The notes below the pieces were generated by a model, which saw only the letters and a program-made list of their open reading frames with translations, made no database searches and was not told the origin of the DNA. A stretch of 64,000 nucleotides of DNA. Origin: Gigantopelta aegis. Lineage: Eukaryota > Mollusca > Gastropoda > Neomphalida > Peltospiridae. The DNA is taken from NCBI RefSeq assembly GCF_016097555.1, contig NC_054708.1, positions 26,675,572 through 26,739,571 of the forward strand, given 5' to 3'. Below, piece after piece: positions 44,398 through 55,200 of the stretch; the first letter of the stretch is position 1; each line of letters begins with the position of its first letter. Both the position numbers and the translations under genes were made by a program.

Positions 44398-46193
44398 ATG
44401 TGTACCTCGGCATCATCGTGTGTGTTAACAATAATTAGTATATTATTCTTGGTAAGTAAAATATTTGTCTACAAGTTTGCAAAAGTGTTAATATTGTGGA
44501 TCTAACCGTTTGTTGTACCATCCGTTGACCTGTTTCGGTGGGGGACCTGTTTGGGTCGTTGTGTCATTTGTGCGCAACAGTATGTATATTTGAAGATTTC
44601 TGACTTTTGCATGGTGAAAGTAAACAAATGTCACTTACATTCACAGAAATGTTCGAAAAAAAACAACAACAACATGATGATAACTAGTTAAACGTGCCCA
44701 TATACCACTAAGGTTTCGAACACGCCCATCACGAGTCCGACCTCCGATAAGATCGGTGGCCTGACTCGGGATGTGTGGGGGGGGGGGGGGGGGGGGGTAG
44801 TGTGTTGAAAATGGGCAGCATTTTGAAAATAGCAATTAGTAAAAAGTTAATAGAATAAATTTTTAAATAAAAAATAAAAATTACAAGCCAAAAATAAAAA
44901 TAATTGACTGCTCGGCCGAATATTTATATAATTTGGAGCATTTTAGGACAGTCCAAAAATAAATAAGAGAAAGAAGAGAGGATCGGACTATTTAATAATA
45001 TTTAGAAAAAAAAGAGAGTAATTTCGACATAAAATTTTGAACGAAGGTCTAAATGTTTAAAGTCCGATCTATATGTCCACGTGAGTGGCCTCGTTAAGGC
45101 CGTTAGGGTGTGAAGGTTGGCCTACGGCGAACCGATGAGCGGAGAACCGGCAAAGGCGGGGATGAAGTGCTTCCATCTCTGGTCGGCGAGGATGGTTATG
45201 ACACTCCGGTAGTCGTTGCCGAAAAGGGCCTTGACGACCCTGTGGATGGTGTGGCTATCCATCTCTTTAACCAGGACCGCTTGTCGGGAGACTCCTTCTC
45301 GGCGCTGAGTTAGTACCAACCCCGTCTTGCCGGCTGTAGATTTGATGGTGTGTAGCTCGTAAACGCTTCCATTAGGCAGTTGTTTTAACTCTGGTTTCAC
45401 TAGTCCGCCCATCAGTGATGCCAGATCCGAGGTGTCCCCCTGCACGAACTTCAGGAAGCCGGACCTGATTTTCCCGATCTGAACTTTCCAGACGGCTTCC
45501 GAGTCGGAGGGGGGCGGTGCAGGTGTTGGAGGAGGCCGGGCCTGGTTTTGGTCGCTCGGCTGAGCGACGGCCTTCCTCTTTCCAACGGCAGCTGATCGGG
45601 CTGGTCGCTTGACGACTGGCAGTACCGGGGATACCGGCCAGTTTTGTCTAGGCCACGTAGTGGTCGGCGATGGAGGGCCTTTACGGGGAGTCTCACACAC
45701 CGCGGTGTTGAGTCTGTCCCTCTCGGTGGTCGACGGTTCTGGCGTAGCTGGTTTCATCGACTCAGGCTGGGCTGGGGGCGGCGTCGCAGAAGCGACCGCC
45801 GCTGGCTGTTGGTCCCCCCCCCCCCGTGCCGTTCCTGGCGCGCTTTTCCTCTTCCTCCATCTCCTCTTCTTCTGTACGATCGCGTCGCCGTACACCAGTT
45901 ACGGAAGCCCGTGACCCGGTGTATGTCACGCGATACTCAAGTAGCTTCCTGTAACTCAGTAAGAGTCCCCCCAGGTGCGTGTGTGTGTGTGTGGGGGGGG
46001 GGGGGGGTTGTGTTAACTCGAGAGTACATGGCGAGATGTCTGTCCTCATCGCAAGTTAGCTTGGAAGTAACACAAAAAATGAGCAGAAAAAGCAAAATTG
46101 AACTTGACCCACCACTGACGTAGGAAGCGGGGTGGGTGGAGGTGGGCGTGGTGGCATGTGCCCCCTCCCACTTTTTAGCAGCAGCGATGTTGT

Positions 46194-46243
<50 letters not shown>

Positions 46244-49200
46244 TTTGGCACCTTCCTACGCTTGTGCCCACTCATAAACATTTAGCAAATTGCTTAAAGC
46301 AACTAAAAACGTATTTTTCAGGTATTAATTGCTGTGTCATAAAATAAATCTTTGTTGGCTTATTTCTTTTCAACTTTTTATTTTCGTGCTTATATCCAAT
46401 TAAAGTTCAAGCACGCTGTCCTGGGCACACATCTCAGTGGGTTAATTGTTAGTGGTTAGTGAGAGAGAAGAGGGTGTAGTGGTCTTACGCCTACCCATTG
46501 AATTGTTAAAAATCACTTTGGGTGGGAGCCGGTACCCATATAGTAGCCTGGAAAAGTTACTAGTCCCCAGGAAATTGCACTGGTCTCCCGTCCCCTCAGT
46601 AAGCTGTTCAAGAAATGCACATGCTGCTGCGAACCCTGTACCTACCAGCCTTATGTCTGATGACGGCTACATCGGTTATTGAAGTATTGGCAAAGATTAA
46701 TGTATGTATCTTTTGCTGCAACTAAAGTTTACTTTTTATTTTCTTTACTAAGACAAACTTTAGTGTATTTGTACTTAGAATTTATGTAATTTGCAGAAAG
46801 TTCATGACTTTACACTGGCGTAGGATTCACATCTACCCCCCCCCCCCCCCCACACACACACAAACACACACTTTTTTTGACACAGTAGCAGCAGCGATGG
46901 TTTATATATATAGATATATATATATATATACTACTCAAAAGAATTTAAGGGTCAGACGATATTTTCGACATTATTTTCTGAATGTCAATTATATTAGCTA
47001 GACCATAATGTCACGCATGGTATTGTTCCATTTTGACGAAAGTGGGTCTAAGCAACCCATAAATGAATTAAAATCCACTGTCATTGACACTGTCGACTAG
47101 TTCTAATGGCGAAAACATGCTTACATTTGCACGTAAATTAGGGCGAAAGCGAAAGGTCTGCTAAGTGCCCATAACTTGCTTTTTCACAAAGCGCTTCATT
47201 TGCACGCTTTGCATGTTTGTTCCATGTTCCCAATGCTGAATTTCCGTATAATTGGAGCTTGCGTTCGTGTACGGTGCACACTCTAAATTCGACAATGGTA
47301 TGGTACGACGTCAACTGACTATCGAAGATCGAGGAAGGGCTATTGCTTGGCTTCAGGATGCCAATACGCAAAGAAATGTTGTTCTGAGACTTGGTGTCAG
47401 TCAGAGTGTCGTTGGCCGACTGTGGCAATGGTACCAAGCAACGAATTCTGTTCGAAATCGACCCCGAAGCACTACAAATAGAGAGGACCGCTACATCACC
47501 AATATGGCTCTACGTCAACGCACAACCACTGCACGCCGATTACGTGACAATCTGCGGACTGCGACTGGAACTCGAGTGTCTGATCAAACCATACGCAATC
47601 GTCTGAGAGCCAATAATCTACGCTGCCGTCGCCAGGCTGTTGGACCACCAATCCTACCACGTCACAGAACGGCCAGACATCACTGGTGCACGCTTCATCT
47701 GCGGTGGCAACGTGTTCAGTGGGGTCGAGTGATGTTCACTGATGAGTCCAGGTTTAGTCTCCAGTTCAACGACGGTCGGGTTCGTGTCAACAGACGTCCT
47801 GGGGAGCGCTTCGCTGACGTTAACGTTAGACAACGTCACCGGTTCGGTGGTGGCAGCGTCATGGTGTGGGGCGGCATCTCTATCCACCACAGGACCCCCC
47901 TCTATGTGGTGGATGGCAATCTGAATAGAATCCGCTATCTGAATGAGATTATCCGGCCGTTGGTTCTCCCAGGCCTTCAGCAGATTGGCGGCGGGGCAGT
48001 TCTGCAGGATGACAATGCCAGACCCAACCGCGCCAGGGTGGTAACGGACTTTCTCAGACAACAAGGTATCGCCAGGATGGATTGGCCATCATATTCGCCT
48101 GACTTGGCCCCAAAAGAGCACGCCTGGGACGAATTAGGCAGGAGAGTTCGGGATAACAATGCCCCTCCGGCCAACCTTCATGATCTGGGTCAACTTCTTA
48201 TGGCAGAGTGGCAGGCCATTCCCCAAGAGTTCTTCAGACGTCTGATCAACAGCATGAGGCAACGATGTGTCGAGTGTATTCGCGCCAGGGGTGGATTCAC
48301 ACACTATTAAACGAATGTTCTAATGTGTAAAATCCATGTTTGACAACCTTCAACTTTGACAGCATGTCATGTGACTTTCTTGTATACAGTGACGTTTATT
48401 TGTGGTTTTTTGTAAATATGGAACAATAAATTAAATTTTTGATGTAGTTTACATCATCAATGTAATACACTCTGAAACTTATTTGGTTATAAATTTTTGA
48501 CCCTTAAATTCTTTTGAGTAGTATATATATATATACTGAACAAAATAAGAAACTTCCGCTAATTTTGCTTGAACATAACTTGATAAAAACAAACCGGGGG
48601 AATAATTGTTATATATGCGTTTAAAGAGTGTTCCATGATGCATCGTTTGGTGCAAAAATCATGGCTATAGGTTAACAGAAACTGGGAGAAATTTTGACCA
48701 AGTGTGGTAGGGGTTCAAAAACAAAAAACCCCACTTAATAACGGGTATGACCACCTCTTGAATTGACCACTGCAGTGCATCGCAGGCGCATAGAATTGAC
48801 TAAAGTGCCTGTGGAATATTGTTCCATTCCTGAATGAGTGCTTGACGAAGTTCGTTGACGTTAGCGGGTGGGTTGGGACGACGCCTCAATCGTCTATCCA
48901 GACTATCCCAGACATGCTCGATGGGGTTGAGATCAGGACTTTTAGCGGGCCAGTCATCGATGAACTCAATGTTATTTGTCCTAAGAAAATTTACAGTGTC
49001 TCTAGCTGTATGAGAGGTGGCATTATCATGCTGAAAAATCGAGATGTTGGCGTTGTTATGGAACAGAGGAATGACGTGATGAGCGAGAATGTCATCGCGG
49101 TAACGTTGAGCATTTAAATTGCCATCAATGACGACTAGTGGTGAATGATAACCATGGGCAATGGCTGCCCAGACCATGACAGAACCCCCACCCCCGAAAC

Positions 49201-52200
49201 TATCTCGTTCAAGAACACAACAGTCAGCATAGCGTTCATTTCTCCTACGGTAGACGCGTACCCTGCCATCACCACGTTGTAAAGAAAATCTGGATTCATC
49301 CGAAAAAAGAACGGTATTCCAGCGTCGCCGTATCCAACGAGTGTGTACATGTGTCCAATTAAGACGATTTAGACGATGACGTTGCGTTAAAACGCATCCG
49401 ACGTAAGGACGACGTGCATGTAAACCGTTCTCCTGCAGACGATTACGAACAGTTTGCCCACTGATTCGGTTATTATGAAGCCCAAGTGTGTTAGCAGCAG
49501 TAGCAGTGGCAGTTTGGAATCGATTGCGCAAATGCGTGTTCATGATATAGCGGTCTTGACAACGCGTTGTAACACGCGGACGTCCACGACGTGGCAAGTC
49601 GTTGGTGCTTCCTGTCGTTCGAAATCTTACGCGAAGATTTCGTATCGCTCGACTAGAACTCCCAACATGCCTTGCAACGTCTTCTGTCGACATGCCAGCA
49701 TCAAGCATGCCAATCGCCCGTTCGCGTAAATTATTGGGTATTCTTGGCATACTAAAAATGCTACAATGTAAAAAAGGTTTGTTTTTTTTACAAATTTTGA
49801 AGCGTTTTCGTTCATTGACAACAATGTCAGTAAGACAAGTAAAACAAATTGACCGAATACTACACAGGACATGTCGAACCATGCATGCACGTGCAAATTG
49901 AATTTCATGTTGTCGACGATTAACTGCAAAAATAATCGATAAAATTCATGAATCCTGATAATACAGCTCAAGGCTAATACTACCTATATAATTTCATTAC
50001 ACAATGAATTCTTTAACACAACAAATACTATATGTACAAATCGGAAGTTTCTTTTTTTGTTCAATATATATATATATACTCTGTCAAAAAAGAAATGCAT
50101 AGGCGAATTTATTTATTGTTTATGATTGTATCACAGTAAAATTTGACATGAGTATGTGACAATGTTCTTGCTATGGACTGACGGCACCAAACAGTGTCGC
50201 ACGAGGGTGCTGAAATCAGTACCGTGTGTGGCCACCAGCAGCAGCAATCACTGCGCGATATCTCCTTGGCATAGACTGAATGAGTCTCTGAATCCGGGCA
50301 CATGGAATCCTAGCCCATTCTTCCTGCAGTGCATGTGACAGTTGCGGAATCGTCTGAGGTTCCGGGTCACGCTGGCATACACATCTGTCCAGTTTGTCCC
50401 ATAGATGTTCAATGGGATTGAGATTTGGCAATCTTGATGGCCATGGCAGCACATTAATGTTCTCATTCTGTAGGAAATCCATTGTTACACATGCCGTATG
50501 CGGCCTGGAATTGTCCTGCTCAGGGCTCAAAGTTTGAAAAATGTTTTAGGAGCACTGTGCTCCTAACATTCTAATTTTAGGCGCACAGTTACATATTTTA
50601 GGAGCACTGGGGAATAAGTTTGGAGTACTGATGAATATTCATAGGGGCATCCATAAAGTACATAATTTTTACGTTCCTGGAAGGGGGATGGTGGTCATCA
50701 TGTACAAAATGCAGACTGGGGCACTGGCGTAGGAAGCGGAGGGGGGGGGGGGGGGGGAGCATGTGCCCCTCACTTTTCAGATATTTTGCTTTGTTTGCTT
50801 TATAATGGTGTAAAGTGTGTAAATATAAGTGTGCCCCCCCCCCCCCCCCCCCCCACACACACACACTTTTTGGCATCTTCCTACGCCACCGAGGGAGGAG
50901 TGTTTCCGAGTGAGAGATTTTTGAAACTGGTAAAGAGAGCAATTTTTAGTAAAAATTAAACATATTATAATCCGTAATAAAGATGAAAAAACAACCTATT
51001 TGTAAACAAATTATGGAGGGACCAAAACATGTCCCCACCACCCCCACAGGCTCCCAACTCCGACTCCCCAGATTATCAATGAATACTATAGTAGTTAATT
51101 GTAAGCTATAGAATAATGTAATGATTATAGTTCTACCAGTACTTCTTAATAGCTAATTTATTCTTTGATATTAATGATATAAAACATCACAATTGAAACA
51201 ATAGAGTAAATACAAGTTTATTAACAACAAAGCTTCCGCGATCATCAGAATGACGGTAACTGTAACAGTTCTCTCCTTCACCTTCTACGACGGTCACATG
51301 ATGCCGAATTATAAATATTGGCCAATCATCAGTCGCCAATCGATGAAAAGTACACGTATCTGGGTCAGAACTTTCCAGACATTGACGTGATAATCAGATC
51401 GTATGTAGACATTACAATTCAGGTTTTGCGTTAAAATTAAAGTAAATGTAACAATGCCACGTGCATTGTGTTACACTTGCTTTTAAACTAAAGGTCTTTA
51501 AAATCGTGAACGTGTTTAAAAGTCGACTTGCAAATGGAGCCACGTAAAAAAAATACGGCCTATTTGTAAAAAACGTCTTGAACCGCGTTACCGTGATTTT
51601 GTAGTCGTTTGGCGTTATTTCGTTTCCAGTTATTATCAGACGAGAATCCTAATAAAACCGATTAAATCGGTATAGATCAATCTAATTAAAATTTGCTCCA
51701 CTATTACATGTGGATCTAACACCAGCCAGTTGGAGCTCATGTCCACCAATCAAAACCTTGCAGAATCCTGCCAGTGATTTAAAACTAACAACACTGCGTA
51801 GTCCCCAATGCCCAGGTAACATTTCGTCTGTAAATAATAATTTAAATATTGACCAATCACACTTCGCTTTTTATAACGTTATTTGGGAGCATACAAATTA
51901 TAAAAATATCGGGCGAGTCTATTTCAGTGGCCGCAGTACAGCGAACCATACCAATACGTACGGGGTGGGTTACCAGTCTTCAATTTTACATTAAAAATTA
52001 TTTATTTATTTATAAAAAAAAAAAAATCAAAATCAGTCTTCAGTTTTACATTACAAATTATTTATTTTATAAAATAAAACATGTTTTAAGGCATTCGTAA
52101 TTCACACGAAACATGTCGTATACCCTCAGGATAATTCGGAATGTTTTCAAATTATTTTTAAATCACTGGCAGGATTCTGCAAGTAAGGTTTTGATTGGTG

Positions 52201-55200
52201 GGCATGAGCTCCAACTAGCTGGTGTTAGATCCACATGTAATAGTGGAGTTAATTTTAATTAGATTGGGTATAGATAATTATAATTTTGTTCAAACCGAGT
52301 TGATAGCCTATTTAAGGTACATCTCAAATTTTAAACTTACTGCTGAAAAAATATGTTCAGCGAAAGCCGTTTCTTTTCAGCCTTAGCGCAGTAGGCCAAA
52401 GGGTGGTATTTTTCTCAGAATTGATGACGTCACCAGACCAAACATTATGTAATAGTTAGAGGACGAGTAACAACACTTTATCGGCGTATAAAGGTAGTGT
52501 CGCACGAGACAAGAGCGAGGCGTTAGCCGAGCGTTTTCTCGTGCGACACTATATTTATACGCCGACAAAGTATTGTTACTCGTCCTCTGTCTTAGACCAG
52601 AGCCAAAATCTTGACTGCACGTGCACCAATACCGCTTATAAAGTGAATGTCTGAAGTACTTTATCGGGATATAAATGTACTTCACGTGACCAAATATGAA
52701 GCTCCCATTGGACTAGAAATTCAGCTGTGCTCTAAGATTCTGTTGTGGATCACGTGCATATTAACAAAACGTTGGGTCATTTGGCTATAACTTAAGACTA
52801 CGAATTTCATAGTATGCGTCAATGCAGTGGCCACTTTCCAACCAGCAAAACTAGTTATTTTGTTTGGTCGCACTCGTGCGACTTGGTAGTAATTTCATAG
52901 GCGCACATGGGGGGGGGGGGGGGGGGTGTCCCCGATGGGTTCGACCGACCCCCCCCCCCCCCCCCCCCCCCCCCCCGAAATCGCTTTTTTATAATTTAAT
53001 ATATCTGACATTATTATATTTACTCAACGTAGAAATATATGCCCAATATCTCTGCAATCTATTTTGGAACCCCCCTTTTCAAAATCCTATGTACGCCCAT
53101 GAATTTTTGGTCGCACTTGTGAAAAATCCAGTCGCATATGCGACCAGTTGGTCGAGAACTTTGAGCGCTGCAGTGCTGAAAGAGGTCTCTGTCAATCCAA
53201 AATGGGAAGCATGTGACGGCGAAGAATTTCATCCCGGTAGCATATAGCCCGAGTACCCTGACTGTAAGAGAGCTAGACGGACATTTGGACATAAACACGC
53301 TCTCATTACAGCGTGTTTATGTCCAAATGTCCGTCTAGCTCTCTTACAGTCAGAGTACTCGGGCTAGGTAGCATACAGCTGTCAGTTTGCCTTGTACGAA
53401 TACAAGTTCACTTCTGCCGGTGTATGAGATGGCTCCCCACACCATGACACTCTCTCCACCGAATCTGTCAACTTTGGCGACGTAATTGTTGGCAAAATGT
53501 TCATTGCGGCATCTGTAAACACGTTGTCGTCCATCACGTCACTGAAGAAGGAAATGTGACTTGTGACTGAACCATACTCACCGCCAGTTTCCCAAGTTCC
53601 ACCCCTGCACATTCGTGCACCAGCGAACACATAAATTTCGATGTTGACGTCGCAGGACGGGACCAACATACGGTCTCCTAGCCCGTAAACCAGCTTCTCG
53701 AAGTCAATTCCGCATGGTTTGTGCAGACACCCTTCTCAAACCAGGTATGCGTCCAGCAGTGTTCATTGCTGTGGCAGTTCGGTGACGCAAGTGCAGAACT
53801 GTGATGTACCGATCTTGTGCTGCAGTTGTTATGCAAGGTCTTCCACTTCTGGGCCGATCTTCAGCTGATTGAAACTGCTGGTACCTGTCCCAGAAACGTG
53901 AAATGGTGCTCTGATGGACGTTCATGTGGCGTGTGACTGCTGACTGCGATTCACCTAACTGGAGGTGGCCTATTGCAATGTTTTGATTCGGCAGGATTAG
54001 TCTTGGCATCGTGTAACTCGTCTACGTCGAAATGAAATGAGGCTTCATTGCGAGCATTGCGAGCATCACTACCTCAATCTTTTCCCCCGAGTTTCACGTG
54101 CATTCGCCAAAATCAGACTTTTACGCCGATTTCCTGCAATTGTCACACAGCGTGCCACAACCTGCGTTAAATTTGTTTTAGGGTGCATTTGGGCATGCTG
54201 TCCCATTCCAGGAACATTAACAAACATGGTCATTCAGCAACATTGTACCAAAAAAACCTATATTTTGTAAAATCAAACACGTTTCTTCTTTCCCTATCAC
54301 CTATGTGTTTCGTTTTTAACAGTGTGTGTGCCCCCACCCTCTCCCCCCCACCACCCCACTAGAGCACATTGATTTATTAATCATTGGTTATCAGTGGTCA
54401 CTGAGACACAGAAAACCCCCAAGTGCTTCATGTGTTTTGTTAGAGGCAAAGACAGCAAGCACCTACGGTAACATGCATGTAAAAGTAAAGTCAAGTTTGT
54501 TTTATTTAACAACACCGCTAGAGCACATTGATTTTTTTATCTTATCATCGGCTATTGGACATCAAACATATGGTCATTCTGACACTGTTTTTTAGAGGAA
54601 ATCTGCTGTTGCCACATAGGTTACTAATTTATGACAGGCAGCAAGGGATCTTTTATTTGCACTTCCCACAGGCAGGATAGCACAAACCATGGCCTTTGAA
54701 CCAGTTATGGATCACTGGTTGGTGCAAGTGGTTTACACCTACCTTTTGAGCCTTGCAGAGCATTTACTCAGGGTTTGGAGTCAGTATCTGGATTAAAAAT
54801 CCCATGCCTCAACTGGGATCCGAACCCAGTACCTACCAGCCTGTAGACCGATGGCCTAACCACGATGCCACCAAGGCCGGTACATGCATGTAATACACTT
54901 TTAAAGTGAGTTAATCATAGATCGAGATGTAGTACCACTACAATGACCTTTCCTTAGCCACTATTGTCCATTTGTTTTATAAAGGAACCAATCCATTGCA
55001 ATGTACATGTAACTATTATGAATAAAGATATAATTTGTATAACAACATATTATTCAGTTTCAAACCCACACAAACTCAAATATTTATTTATTTTTGAAGA
55101 AAAAAAAGGTATATAAATAAAAAAAAGTTTCTTAACAAATTACCATCAAATTGTATAGATGAAATATCAATTTTAATTACAGGTGTGAAGACAAAATGCT

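Larger units (their letters stand above)
50521..53170. mobile_element. Non-autonomous insertion with hAT-like ends
   Basis: Ends CAGGGCTCAAAGTT (50521) and AACTTTGAGCGCTG (53170) are inverted at 13 of 14 positions; CAG...CTG ends fit hAT-type elements. It splits the third Tc1 transposase. No transposase of its own. I could not see a clear 8-bp target duplication. It holds four smaller elements (50727, 51678, 52458, 52896). Confidence 0.55.
50079..54324 (-). mobile_element. Tc1-like DNA transposon, old, interrupted by other elements
   Basis: Ends CTGTCAAAAAAGAAATGCAT (50081) and, reversed, CACTGTTAAAAACGAAACAC (about 54324) are inverted and diverged. The minus-strand transposase is split: N-terminal part 53704-54009 (MPRLILPNQNIAIGHLQLGE, with the helix-turn-helix), a decayed middle 53376-53700, and the C-terminal catalytic part 50216-50520 (QDNSRPHTACVTMDFLQNEN, LPNLNPIEHLW, AAAGGHTRY). 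A 2.65-kb insertion (50521-53170) and a foldback (53245-53366) separate the parts. Frames are broken. Confidence 0.82.

Noticed and set aside
45609-46123. Plus-strand frames of 101 and 159 codons
   Set aside because: Arise opposite the GC-rich minus-strand frame and through a G run; no recognisable protein.
47654-48064. Minus-strand frame over the first Tc1 transposase
   Set aside because: Shadow of the DD34E frame, which has the full set of transposase motifs.
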